Shown here piece by piece: positions 16,805 to 25,303 of a stretch of DNA of 64,000 nucleotides (within the stretch, counting starts at the first letter, position 1; each line of letters starts with the position of its first letter). The stretch comes from Ensifer sp. IC3342 (GTDB taxonomy: Bacteria > Pseudomonadota > Alphaproteobacteria > Rhizobiales > Rhizobiaceae). Made by a program: the position numbers and the translations under genes. The stretch is from NCBI RefSeq assembly GCF_020193655.1, contig NZ_JADYVE010000001.1:930001-994000 (forward strand), given 5' to 3'. Below the pieces are notes generated by a model. It ran no database searches and was not told where the DNA came from. It saw nothing but the letters and a program-made list of their open reading frames with translations.

Positions 16805-17625
16805 CCAACGAAACCACCCATGCGCTCGCCTTTACCCCGGAGGACCTGCCGAAAGGCGAGAGCTTCCTCAAGCCTCACCGTATCGTTCTCATCCTCTTCG
16901 CCGCCGCATTGATCGTCGCCGTCGCCGTCCTGATGCGCTGGGACTGGCTGCCGCGCTACCTGCCGAGACTCGGCTGGGGCATCCTTGTCAGCATGGTGAT
17001 GCTATTCAGCACGTCGATCCTCGGATTCCTGCTCGCCGTGCCGCTGGGCCTCGTCCAGGTAACCGGCCCCTGGTATCTCAAAGGGCTTGCCCGGATCTTC
17101 TGTACGGTCATCCGCGGGACGCCGCTGCTCCTGCAGCTGTGGCTGCTCTATTACGGGCTCGGCTCGCTGTTTCCGCAATTTCCAGCGATCCGCCATTCGT
17201 TTCTCTGGCCCTATCTGCGTGAAGCCTGGCCCTATGGCGTCGCGGCGCTCACCATCTCCTTCGCCGCCTATGAGGGCGAAGTGATGCGCGGTGCCTTTGC
17301 CGGCGTCCCGGCCGGCGAGTTGGAGGCGGCGCGAGCCTACGGCATGAGCCGCTGGACGGTGTTCCGGCGGATCTGGCTGCCGCGCGCGATTCACCGCGCG
17401 CTCCCGACGCTCAATGGCGAGACCGTGTTGCAGCTCAAGTCGACGCCGCTGGTCGCGACGATCACCGTCGTCGATGTCTACGCTGTCATCTCGAAGGTGC
17501 GGCAGGAAACCTTTCTCACCTACGAACCGCTGCTGCTGCTTGCTCTGATCTATCTGTGCCTTACGGGCATTCTGGTGATCGCCTTCCGCTATTTCGAAAA
17601 CCGCATACCGACGCGTGGTGTCTGA
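16801..17625 (+). CDS. Amino acid ABC transporter permease (HisM/ArtM type)
   Basis: A 274-residue permease. It has an N-terminal cytoplasmic extension of about 30 residues, then about six hydrophobic segments. The EAA loop is EAARAYGMSRWTVFRRIWLP. It overlaps the preceding permease by four bases and is followed one base later by the M20 amidohydrolase, so import and hydrolysis are probably expressed together. Confidence 0.92.
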   Translation: MTNETTHALAFTPEDLPKGESFLKPHRIVLILFAAALIVAVAVLMRWDWLPRYLPRLGWGILVSMVMLFSTSILGFLLAVPLGLVQVTGPWYLKGLARIFCTVIRGTPLLLQLWLLYYGLGSLFPQFPAIRHSFLWPYLREAWPYGVAALTISFAAYEGEVMRGAFAGVPAGELEAARAYGMSRWTVFRRIWLPRAIHRALPTLNGETVLQLKSTPLVATITVVDVYAVISKVRQETFLTYEPLLLLALIYLCLTGILVIAFRYFENRIPTRGV

Positions 17626-17626
17626 C

Positions 17627-18799
17627 ATGAAGCTCTCTGCCGCCATCGACAACGCCATGCCGGAACTCGTCGCGATCCGCCGCGACCTGCACGCCCATCC
17701 GGAACTGGGGCTGGAAGAGACCCGGACCTCCGCCTTCATCGCCCGCCATCTCGAGGCCCTAGGCTATACGGTGACGACCGGCCTTGCGAAGACAGGGGTC
17801 GTCGGCACGCTCAGCAACGGCACCGGGACTCGCTCGATCGGCATCCGTGCCGACATCGACGCGCTGCCGATCCACGAGGAAACCGGTCTCGACTATGCCA
17901 GCAGGACGCCCGGCGTGATGCATGCGTGTGGGCATGACGGCCATACGGCGATGCTGCTCGGCGCCGCCCGCGCGCTTGCCGAACGAAGGAATTTCGACGG
18001 CACGATCCATCTCATCTTTCAGCCGGCGGAAGAGAATTTCGGCGGCGCGAAGATCATGATCGACGAAGGTTTGTTCGAGAAATTCCCCTGCGACGCGGTG
18101 TTCGCGCTTCACAACGAACCGAACCTTCCGTTCGGCCGGTTCGCCTTGCGCGAGGGACCGATCATGGCGGCGGTCGACGAGGCGCGGATTACCGTCCATG
18201 GCCGCGGCGGCCATGGCGCCGAGCCGCAGGAGACCGCCGATCCGATCGTCTGCGGCGCCAGCATCGTCATGGCGCTGCAGTCCATCGTGTCGCGCAACAT
18301 CCACCCCATGGACCCGAGCGTGGTCACGGTCGGCGCGTTTCACGCCGGCTCCGCGAGCAATATCATCCCGGAACGGGCCGAGATCGTCGTCGGCATTCGC
18401 TCCTTCGACCCCGCCGTTCGCGACGAGCTGGAGCGCCGCATCCGCATGATCGCGGAAGCGCAGGCGGCAAGCTTCGGCATGCGTGCCACCGTCGACTACC
18501 AGCGAAGCTATGACGCGACGATCAACCACAAGGCCGAGACCGATTTCGTGCGCGACCTTGCGATCCGCTTCGCCGGACCAGACAAGGTCGTCGACCTCGC
18601 GCGGCCCTTCATGGGCAGCGAGGATTTCGCCTATATGCTACAGCAGAGGCCGGGCACCTATTTCTTCCTTGGATCAAGAGTGACGGGCGGGGAGAAGCAG
18701 CTCCACCATCCCGGCTACAACTTCAACGACGACCTGCTGCCGATCGGCGCCGCCTTCTGGACCGAATTGGCCGAGACCTTTCTCGCTACTGCTGCATGA
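17627..18799 (+). CDS. M20-family amidohydrolase (hippurate hydrolase-like)
   Basis: A 390-residue cytoplasmic zinc-type amidohydrolase of the M20D group (HipO, IAA-amino acid hydrolase, N-acyl amino acid deacylase). Signature stretches are RRDLHAHPELGLEE, MHACGHDGHTAMLLGA, FQPAEENFGGAK and a late HHPGYNF histidine pair. ATG 17627 is one base after the permease stop. In this operon it probably removes an acyl or similar group from the imported compound, freeing an amino acid that the AruH/AruI-like pair could degrade. The final residues and stop codon are supplied by a RIME element that begins at 18786. Confidence 0.85.
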   Translation: MKLSAAIDNAMPELVAIRRDLHAHPELGLEETRTSAFIARHLEALGYTVTTGLAKTGVVGTLSNGTGTRSIGIRADIDALPIHEETGLDYASRTPGVMHACGHDGHTAMLLGAARALAERRNFDGTIHLIFQPAEENFGGAKIMIDEGLFEKFPCDAVFALHNEPNLPFGRFALREGPIMAAVDEARITVHGRGGHGAEPQETADPIVCGASIVMALQSIVSRNIHPMDPSVVTVGAFHAGSASNIIPERAEIVVGIRSFDPAVRDELERRIRMIAEAQAASFGMRATVDYQRSYDATINHKAETDFVRDLAIRFAGPDKVVDLARPFMGSEDFAYMLQQRPGTYFFLGSRVTGGEKQLHHPGYNFNDDLLPIGAAFWTELAETFLATAA

Positions 18800-18895
18800 T
18801 TCCTTAAATCAGGTTCGATTTACGGACAAAATCACGCAGCAACTCAAAGTGCTACAGCGGCAGTAACGCGTCCGATTGGACGCGCGGCGCTGTAG
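18786..18895 (-). repeat. RIME element overlapping the M20 gene stop
   Basis: A full 110-bp copy in reverse orientation (CTACTGCTGCATGATTCC ... GCGGCGCTGTAG). The first 14 bases form the last codons and TGA of the M20 amidohydrolase, so the element has set the C-terminus Ala-Thr-Ala-Ala. Confidence 0.9.
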
Positions 18896-18972
18896 GGGCT
18901 GAGCATCAGACACGCAAAATGCCACAAGCGAAACTCTGCCGCAGTGTGACAACGTGGCGATACGGCCGTCAT

Positions 18973-18991
18973 TGACGTTTGGCAAATTTGC
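18973..18991 (+). promoter_or_regulatory. Possible cydAB promoter element
   Basis: TTGACG (18973-18978) in an AT-richer patch is followed by the perfect palindrome GCAAATTTGC (18982-18991), about 90 bp before cydA. A clear -10 hexamer is not evident. Confidence 0.3.
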
Positions 18992-19076
18992 TTCAGATTC
19001 AATCACACGATGAAATAGCGGCTCCGGCTGACAGGCGGGCGCCTGGCTTTGCGGCAACGCACAAGAGGATCACGTC

Positions 19077-20492
19077 GTGTTTGAATCCCTCGACGCAACC
19101 ATGCTCGCCCGCATGCAGTTTGCCTTTACCGTCTCCTTCCACATCATCTTTCCGGCCTTCTCCATCGGGCTTGCCAGCTACCTCGCCGTTCTCGAAGCCC
19201 TCTGGCTCTGGAAGAAGGATGAGGTCTATCTGGAGCTCTTCAACTTCTGGAAGACGATTTTCGCTGTCACCTTCGGCATGGGCGTCGTTTCCGGAATCGT
19301 CATGTCCTATCAGTTCGGCACCAACTGGAGCGTGTTTGCCGACAAGGCCGGCCCGATCATCGGCCCCTTGATGGGCTACGAGGTGCTGACTGCTTTCTTC
19401 CTGGAGGCGGGCTTTCTCGGCGTCATGCTCTTCGGCCTGAACCGTGTCGGTCCGGGACTGCATTTCTTCGCAACCGCCATGGTGGCGATCGGCACGCTGA
19501 TTTCGGCGACCTGGATCCTGTCCGCCAATTCCTGGATGCAGACGCCGGCGGGTTTTGCGATGAACGAGGCCGGTCAGTTCATGCCGGTAGACTGGTGGGC
19601 GATCATCTTCAACCCATCCTTCCCATACCGCCTCGTCCACATGGTGCTTGCCGCCTATCTGACGACGGCGTTCGTCGTCGGCGCCTGCGGCGCGTGGCAT
19701 CTCCTGCGCCAGACGGCACCACGCCGGGCCCGCACCATGTTCTCAATGGCGATGTGGATGGCGGCGATCGTCGCGCCGATCCAGATCCTCGCCGGCGACC
19801 AGCACGGGCTCAACACGCTCGAGCATCAACCCGTCAAGGTGATGGGGATGGAAGGCCATTTCGAAAGCCATCCCGACGGCGCTCCGCTGGTGCTATTCGG
19901 CATCCCCAATTCGGCCGAGAAACGCATCGACTACGCGATCGAGGTGCCGAAACTCGGGAGCCTGATCCTGAAACACGACCTGAATGCGCCGCTTGCCGGA
20001 CTGGACACGATCCCTGACGAACTGCATCCGCCGGTCGCTGTGATCTTCTGGTCGTTCCGCATCATGGTCGGCATCGGCCTGGCCATGCTCGGCATCGGCC
20101 TGTGGTCGCTCTGGAGTCGGTACCGCGGTACGCTCGACAGCGATCCCTGGCTCCACCGCGCCGCCGTGCTCATGGGTCCCGCCGGCTTCGTCGCCGTTCT
20201 GGCGGGATGGGTGACCACAGAAGTGGGCCGCCAGCCTTATACGGTCTACGGGCACCTGCTGACGGCCAACTCGATCGCGCCGATCGAAGCTCCTGCCGTT
20301 TCCGCCTCGCTTCTGGCATTCATCATCGTCTACTTCTTCGTCTTTGGCGCGGGAACCTTCTACATCCTGCGGCTGATGGCGCGGCTACCGCGCGATACGA
20401 TGCCGGAACTCGACGAGGGACCGATCCGTACGGCGGGTGTCGCGCCCGGCCCGGCAAGCGCCAAATCTCATGGAGCGCATCATGGACTTTGA
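19077..20492 (+). CDS. cydA: Cytochrome bd-type quinol oxidase subunit I (CydA/CioA)
   Basis: A 471-residue membrane protein, subunit I of a bd oxidase that reduces O2 with quinol electrons. The haem-ligand histidine lies in TVSFHIIFPAFS, and GRQPYTVYG and the quinol-side segments are present. The Q loop is short, placing it in the cyanide-insensitive (CioA/QxtA) branch rather than E. coli CydA. Start is GTG 19077 with AAGAGGA upstream. It overlaps cydB by 11 bases. Expression is probably linked to low oxygen or respiratory stress, but no FNR-type box was evident. Confidence 0.93.
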   Translation: MFESLDATMLARMQFAFTVSFHIIFPAFSIGLASYLAVLEALWLWKKDEVYLELFNFWKTIFAVTFGMGVVSGIVMSYQFGTNWSVFADKAGPIIGPLMGYEVLTAFFLEAGFLGVMLFGLNRVGPGLHFFATAMVAIGTLISATWILSANSWMQTPAGFAMNEAGQFMPVDWWAIIFNPSFPYRLVHMVLAAYLTTAFVVGACGAWHLLRQTAPRRARTMFSMAMWMAAIVAPIQILAGDQHGLNTLEHQPVKVMGMEGHFESHPDGAPLVLFGIPNSAEKRIDYAIEVPKLGSLILKHDLNAPLAGLDTIPDELHPPVAVIFWSFRIMVGIGLAMLGIGLWSLWSRYRGTLDSDPWLHRAAVLMGPAGFVAVLAGWVTTEVGRQPYTVYGHLLTANSIAPIEAPAVSASLLAFIIVYFFVFGAGTFYILRLMARLPRDTMPELDEGPIRTAGVAPGPASAKSHGAHHGL

Positions 20493-21486
20493 TCTGCCAC
20501 TGATCTGGGCCGCCATTATTGCCTTTGCCGTTCTGGCCTATGTCGTTCTCGACGGCTTCGACCTCGGCGTCGGCATCCTTTTCCCGCTCTTCCCCGAGAA
20601 GCATGATCGCGACGTGATGATGAATTCGGTTGCCCCCGTGTGGGATGGCAACGAGACCTGGCTCGTGCTTGGCGGCGGCGGCCTGATGGCCGTTTTCCCT
20701 CTTGCCTATGCGACGGTCCTGCCGGCGCTCTACGCTCCGATCATCGCCATGCTGATCGGTCTGATCTTCCGGGGCGTCGCGTTCGAATATCGCTGGCGCA
20801 CGAAACGTGCCGAATTTTTGTGGAACTGGGCCTTTGCCGGCGGCTCGATGCTCGCCGCTTTCGCGCAAGGAATCGCACTCGGCGCACTGGTCCAGGGCAT
20901 ACCGGTCGAAAACCGCGCCTATGCCGGCAGTTGGTGGGACTGGCTGACGCCCTTTTCCATCGTGACCGGTATCGCGATCGTCGTCGGCTACGCCTTGCTC
21001 GGCGCCACCTGGCTCGTCATGAAGACGCAAGGCGATCTCGCCGATCGGGCACGCGCAATTGCGCTCAAATGCTGCCTTGCGACCGTCGGGGCGATGGGTG
21101 TCGTCAGTCTGTGGACGCCATTTCTCGATCCGGTCTATCTGCAGCGCTGGTTCGGGTGGCCGACAGCAATCTTCAGCATCATCGTACCCTTGCTCGTCCT
21201 TGGTTGCCTTTATCTGCTCATCAAGGGCATTCGTGAGCGGTACGACGCGCAGCCATTCGTGGCGGCCCTCGGACTTTTCGTCCTCGGCTACATCGGCATC
21301 GGCATCAGTTTCTATCCCTATATGGTGCCGCCGTCGCTCACCATCTGGGAAGCGGCCGCGCCAGAGGAAAGCCTCGCCTTCCTGCTTGCGGGAGCGCTCG
21401 TGCTCGTACCGATCATTCTCGCCTATACCGGCTATGCTTATTGGGTTTTTCGCGGCAAGGTCGATCCGGAGGAGGGCTACCATTGA
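20482..21486 (+). CDS. cydB: Cytochrome bd-type quinol oxidase subunit II (CydB/CioB)
   Basis: A 334-residue polytopic protein beginning MDFDLPLIWAAI, with the family's VLDGFDLGVGIL and WDGNETWLV motifs. ATG 20482 is chosen because GGAG lies seven bases upstream and the homologous N-terminus starts there. It forms the oxidase heterodimer with CydA. Its stop overlaps the TTG start of a 38-codon downstream gene. Confidence 0.93.
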   Translation: MDFDLPLIWAAIIAFAVLAYVVLDGFDLGVGILFPLFPEKHDRDVMMNSVAPVWDGNETWLVLGGGGLMAVFPLAYATVLPALYAPIIAMLIGLIFRGVAFEYRWRTKRAEFLWNWAFAGGSMLAAFAQGIALGALVQGIPVENRAYAGSWWDWLTPFSIVTGIAIVVGYALLGATWLVMKTQGDLADRARAIALKCCLATVGAMGVVSLWTPFLDPVYLQRWFGWPTAIFSIIVPLLVLGCLYLLIKGIRERYDAQPFVAALGLFVLGYIGIGISFYPYMVPPSLTIWEAAAPEESLAFLLAGALVLVPIILAYTGYAYWVFRGKVDPEEGYH

Positions 21487-21599
21487 AGCGGGCGGACGGC
21501 ACCGGCCGGAAGCTTCTCTGGTTTGTCGCGCTCTGGCTTGCAGGGGTGGCAGCAGTCAGCATCGTCGGCCTCGCGATCAAACTGGTGCTGGGCACTTAA
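21483..21599 (+). CDS. Small membrane protein, DUF2474-like, third gene of the bd oxidase operon
   Basis: A 38-residue protein: basic N-terminus KRADGTGRK, then one helix (about 11-35) with LLWFVALWLAGVAAVS. The start is TTG 21483, overlapping the cydB stop (TTGA) and preceded by GGAGGAGGG at about eight bases. Size, position after a CioAB-type oxidase and the LWF-x3-W pattern match the DUF2474 family. It may play the part that CydX/CydH play in other bd oxidases, binding subunit I in the membrane. Too short for usual gene callers. Confidence 0.75.
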   Translation: MKRADGTGRKLLWFVALWLAGVAAVSIVGLAIKLVLGT

Positions 21600-21942
21600 A
21601 GCGCCCCATCCCGCCCTGACTCATCAAAGCGGAAAAAGCCTCGCTCAAGTTTGAGGGCCTAATGTCTTCATACACATCGGCGGGCGATCGTCGACGGAGA
21701 CAGGACCGCACCCTCCTCTCCGACGATCACCCGCCGAGGTGACCACTCCGGAAGCCGCAGCGCCTAGATCACGATGATTTTGGGTCGAATCGACCCAAAA
21801 TCACCGTGATCGTTCTAATAAGTTAGGGCGTGATGCGGGCGGAAAACCGCACACACTTTTCCTCATCCCGCTAAGTCGCTGCGGCCGTTTTGCCTCTTCT
21901 CAGCCACGCTTCCCTTTGCTAGCAGTTCGGCCGCGACGAACC
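21600..21942. other. Gene-free stretch after the oxidase operon
   Basis: About 340 bases without a supported gene. It holds the mosaic palindromes described at 21767-21871 and, near 21690-21735, an imperfect inverted repeat (GGCGGGCGATCGTCG...CGACGATCACCCGCC) that may serve as terminator-like structure without a T run. Confidence 0.5.
21767..21871. repeat. Second mosaic repeat family: two adjacent palindromes
   Basis: GATCACGATGATTTTGGGTC...GACCCAAAATCACCGTGATC (21767-21811) is a near-perfect palindrome. It is followed by a unit with the core CGGAAAACCG...CACACTTTTCC flanked by GATGCGGG/CCCGC-type arms (21828-21871). The core recurs at 42519 and twice at 44842-44941. Confidence 0.8.
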
Positions 21943-22046
21943 CTACAGCGCCGCGGGTCTTTTCAGACGCGCAAAAGGCGCTGTAGCACTTTGAATCTTT
22001 GTGTGTTTTTGTCCTTTAAATCGCTACGATTTGAGAAACATGCAGG
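21943..22046 (+). repeat. RIME element upstream of chorismate mutase
   Basis: CTACAGCGCCGCGGGTCT...AGACGCGC...GCGCTGTAG and a diverged second palindrome (TTTGTGTG...AAATCGCTACGATTTG...CATGCAGG). It ends 34 bp before the chorismate mutase start. Confidence 0.85.
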
Positions 22047-22080
22047 AGGGCGGCTTCCGCCCGAAGGAATTGGGCAAGCG

Positions 22081-22386
22081 ATGCAAAAGACCCCCGCAGA
22101 ATGCACGACAATGGCGGATGTGCGTGTCGAGATCGATCGGCTCGACCTAGCCCTGATGAAGTTGCTCGCGGAGCGCTGGGGTTACATCGATCGCGCGGCC
22201 GAAATAAAGCGCCCGCTCAAATTGAAAGCCGATATCCCGGCACGCGTGGCCGAAGTGCGGGAAAATGTGCGCAGGCACGCGAGCGAACTCGGCCTCGATC
22301 CCGATTTCTACGAGGGCATCTGGGGCCAGCTGATCGATCATGCCATTGCGCATGAACGCCGGCTGCTCGGCGAGGCTGACGAGTAG
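22081..22386 (+). CDS. Chorismate mutase (AroQ fold)
   Basis: A 101-residue all-helical protein. DVRVEIDRLDLALMKLLAER is the typical first AroQ helix with its active-site arginine, followed by EIKRP and the RVAEVRENVRRHA helix. It would convert chorismate to prephenate on the way to phenylalanine and tyrosine; isochorismate-pyruvate lyases share this fold but no siderophore genes are nearby. ATG 22081 is chosen over longer frames because those run through the RIME repeat; AAGGAA lies 12 bases upstream. A single-gene unit. Confidence 0.85.
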   Translation: MQKTPAECTTMADVRVEIDRLDLALMKLLAERWGYIDRAAEIKRPLKLKADIPARVAEVRENVRRHASELGLDPDFYEGIWGQLIDHAIAHERRLLGEADE

Positions 22387-22451
22387 CCCGCTGTCTGGCA
22401 GCGCTGGAATCCTCGCCCGCGCGGCCGACACAGTGACGCTCGGCCCGTTCT

Positions 22452-23456
22452 TCAGCCCGCCTTGTCATAGCTGTTCTTGCGGCGGAGATACCCCTCCCAG
22501 TCGAAGGCGCTCTGGACGATGTCTTCGAGGCTTGCATGGGTCGGCACCCAGTCGAGCTTCAGCCGCGCAAGCGAGGAGTCCGCGACGACCTGAGCAGCGT
22601 CGCCCGGACGCCGTGGTGCATACTCCACACGGAAATCACGCCCCGACACCCGCCGCACCGTGTCGAGAACCTGCAGCACCGAAAAGCCTTTGCCATAACC
22701 GCAATTGCTCGTCAGCGGTTCACCGCCGGCTCTCAGATAGCCGAGCGCGTTCTTGTGTGCCGTAACCAGATCGGCAACGTGGATATAGTCCCGAATGCCG
22801 GTGCCGTCGGCGGTCGGATAGTCGGTTCCGTAGACATCGACCTTGCGGCGTACGCCGCGAGCCGCTTCGCATGCGACCTTGATGAGATGAGTGGCACCGG
22901 CCGTCGATTGCCCGGCGCGACCAAGCGGATCCGCCCCGGCGACGTTGAAATAGCGCAGCACCACATAGCGGAAATCGTGAGCGGCCGCGGCATCCTGCAG
23001 CATGATTTCCGACATCAGCTTCGAGCGACCATAGGGGCTCTCGGGACGCAACGTGGCCGTTTCCCTGACCGGATCGGCGGTACCCTGAGTGCCGTAAACC
23101 GCGGCTGTCGATGAGAAGACGAAGTGGCGAATACCGGCCGCTATCGTCGCGGCGATCAGCGTGCGCGTGTTCGCCGTGTTGTTATCATAATAGGTAAGCG
23201 GATCGGCGACGGACTCCGGGACCACCGCTGATCCCGCGAAATGGATGACCGCATCGATCTCGTTTTCCGCAAAGATCCTGCCAAGCAGCGTCCTGTTGCC
23301 GACGTCGCCAAAATAGAACTTTGCTTCCGGCGCGATCGCCCAGCGGAAGCCGGTCGACAACCGGTCAACGACTACGACCGACTCGCCCGCATCGAGCAGC
23401 GACCACACCATGTGGCTGCCGATGTAACCCGCTCCACCCGTCACCAATATCGCCAT
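22452..23456 (-). CDS. galE: UDP-glucose 4-epimerase
   Basis: A 334-residue extended SDR. TGGAGYIGSHMV at the N-terminus binds NAD; the catalytic Tyr/Lys lie in SPYGRSK, and SSTAAVYG gives the third active-site residue. ATG 23456 starts the fold immediately, with GGAAA upstream. It interconverts UDP-glucose and UDP-galactose for surface polysaccharides. Sinorhizobium also has the symbiotic paralogue exoB elsewhere; this copy has no exo genes nearby. It is divergent from the Tad-type gene. Confidence 0.92.
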   Translation of the reverse strand: MAILVTGGAGYIGSHMVWSLLDAGESVVVVDRLSTGFRWAIAPEAKFYFGDVGNRTLLGRIFAENEIDAVIHFAGSAVVPESVADPLTYYDNNTANTRTLIAATIAAGIRHFVFSSTAAVYGTQGTADPVRETATLRPESPYGRSKLMSEIMLQDAAAAHDFRYVVLRYFNVAGADPLGRAGQSTAGATHLIKVACEAARGVRRKVDVYGTDYPTADGTGIRDYIHVADLVTAHKNALGYLRAGGEPLTSNCGYGKGFSVLQVLDTVRRVSGRDFRVEYAPRRPGDAAQVVADSSLARLKLDWVPTHASLEDIVQSAFDWEGYLRRKNSYDKAG

Positions 23457-23798
23457 TGCTCGATTTCCATCCCTCAAAGATGGAGACAGCAAAGACGAGT
23501 TGAGCTTTCTGAATTGGTAAACTCGGGGCACGCCCGGCGGCCCTCGCCCGATATTCTCGTGGCTGTGGTTAAGCACCGCTCTGCCGATTATCGAGAATTT
23601 TATGGATGACGCCGCAGCTGTGCAGAATGCATATCTCCGCCCGCCTCCAGGAGGGCGTGACGAGCGGTCACAATACCTGCCTCTCGCCTGAAAGATCAAA
23701 ACATTAAATTTTACTAAAATGCAAAGACGCTCTCTAACGGTTTCTGAAAGGGGCATGTATTAGCCTTTCGAAATATGGCCTTAGAGGGGGAACCACGA
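23457..23798. promoter_or_regulatory. Divergent region between galE and the TadG-like gene
   Basis: A 342-bp non-coding stretch. An AT-rich segment (23695-23720) ahead of the TadG-like gene is the likeliest promoter area, and a small GC stem (CGCCTCC-A-GGAGGGCG) lies near 23642-23657. No consensus sites are certain. Confidence 0.35.
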
Positions 23799-25139
23799 AT
23801 GAGACGTGCAGAGCTCCATGCCCAACTGAAACGACTGGCCCGCGACAAGGACGGAAATTTTGCCGTCCTTGGCGCGATTGCAATCGTCCCCGTCATCGCC
23901 GCCGTCGGCCTGACGCTCGATTTCGTCGGCGCCTATCTGGAAGCCGAGAAAATTCAGGCCGCGCTGGACGCCGCCGCGCTCGGTTCCGTACGAGCCTACG
24001 GCGAAGGCGCGGACGAGAGCGAAGCCTCCGAAGCAGCGGAGAAGTTCTTCTGGAGCAACTACGCGCTGCCGCAAGAAAACGTCGTCGAGGGACCCTATCT
24101 CGCGGACACACCTACGCAAGGCAGCGCACTGTCCGTCGCGTTCACGCGCAACACCACCGAAGACGTCGCTGCCGCGGAATTCAGCTTCGACTACAAGCCG
24201 ATATTCCTGGAGCGCCTGCCGCTCCAAATCCGGCGCCAAGCGGTTGCTGCGCGCGCCGCCAGCGCGGAAGCCTGCATTCTGGCACTGCATCACACGGCCG
24301 ACCGGGCATTCGATGTCAGCGGTAGTGCCGCGGTGGACCTGACTGGATGCACCGTCATCTCGAATTCCAATGACGATCAATCGATCTATGTCGGCGGCAC
24401 GGGCAAGCTCAAGGCGGAGTGTCTTTACGCCGCCGGCGCCATTTACAGTGCGCCGCTTTCGGTCGAAATTGCTTGCGACAAGGCGCTGGAAGGCGCGTCA
24501 CGCGTGGCCGATCCGTTCAAGAACAAGGCTCTGCCGAAGACATCGGCGTGGGTCGATCTTTCGGGTTGCGGGCAGGATTTCATCGCCGGCGGCGGCGGCA
24601 ATGGCGACTGCAACGGCACCGGCAAGACGCCCAAGGCGAACAACGAGGGCTACGTCGTCACATTGAAGCCCGGAACCTATCAAAGGCTGGACATCAAGCG
24701 CGCCGTAAATCTCCTGCCCGGCAACTACATCATCGACGGCGGGCGTCTCGAATTCGGCAGCCAGGCCAACGTGACAGGGACCGGCGTCACTTTCTTCCTC
24801 ATGAACGGCGCCGAGATCAGCATCAACGGCTCTGCGACGTTCGATATCTCGCCGTCACTCGTAGGCGATTGGGCCGGGTTCTCGATCGTCGCCGAGCATG
24901 GAAATGTGGAGACCGCGATCATCAACGGCAACAGCCGGTCGTCCCTGACCGGCATCGTCTACCTCCCCGACTCCGCAGAGTTGCAATATTCGGGCAATGG
25001 CTCAACGAGCGGCGAGTGCATCCGGCTGATCGCCCAGGAAATCACCCTGACCGGCAACAGCACATTCAAGATGGACTGCACGACGGAGCTTGCCGACAAG
25101 GGCATCTACTACCCGGGCGCAATCCGGCTGGTACGTTAG
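23799..25139 (+). CDS. TadE/TadG-like pilus assembly protein
   Basis: A 446-residue protein. The N-terminal region KDGNFAVLGAIAIVPVIAAVG (about 19-40) is the TadE/TadG-type hydrophobic, prepilin-like segment that anchors the protein, followed by the usual QAALDAAALG heptad. The remainder is extracytoplasmic, with several Cys (for example CILALHH, LTGCTVIS, CGQDFIAGG) and G/N/S-rich beta-type repeats late in the chain. ATG 23799 has GGGGGAAC upstream; the earlier ATG 23775 has none. It stands alone, away from a tad/cpa cluster, so it may be a surface or secreted protein with a Tad-type anchor. Exact role unknown. Confidence 0.75.
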   Translation: MRRAELHAQLKRLARDKDGNFAVLGAIAIVPVIAAVGLTLDFVGAYLEAEKIQAALDAAALGSVRAYGEGADESEASEAAEKFFWSNYALPQENVVEGPYLADTPTQGSALSVAFTRNTTEDVAAAEFSFDYKPIFLERLPLQIRRQAVAARAASAEACILALHHTADRAFDVSGSAAVDLTGCTVISNSNDDQSIYVGGTGKLKAECLYAAGAIYSAPLSVEIACDKALEGASRVADPFKNKALPKTSAWVDLSGCGQDFIAGGGGNGDCNGTGKTPKANNEGYVVTLKPGTYQRLDIKRAVNLLPGNYIIDGGRLEFGSQANVTGTGVTFFLMNGAEISINGSATFDISPSLVGDWAGFSIVAEHGNVETAIINGNSRSSLTGIVYLPDSAELQYSGNGSTSGECIRLIAQEITLTGNSTFKMDCTTELADKGIYYPGAIRLVR

Positions 25140-25153
25140 AAGGGGATATCGCT

Positions 25154-25259
25154 CTACAGCGCCGCGCGTCCGATCGGACGCGCAAAGTCGCTGTAGCACT
25201 TTGAATTGCTGCATGATTTTGTCCTTAGATCGATTCCGATTTAAGGACTCATGCAGTAG
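25154..25259 (+). repeat. RIME element, full copy
   Basis: A well-preserved 106-bp copy between the convergent TadG-like and aminotransferase genes: CTACAGCGCCGCGCGTCC...GGACGCGC...GCTGTAG and GCTGCATGA...CATGCAGTAG. Confidence 0.92.
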
Positions 25260-25303
25260 CGAGGACGACTTGAGGCTTGCTTCGATCGAGCCGGGACCCA
25301 ATT

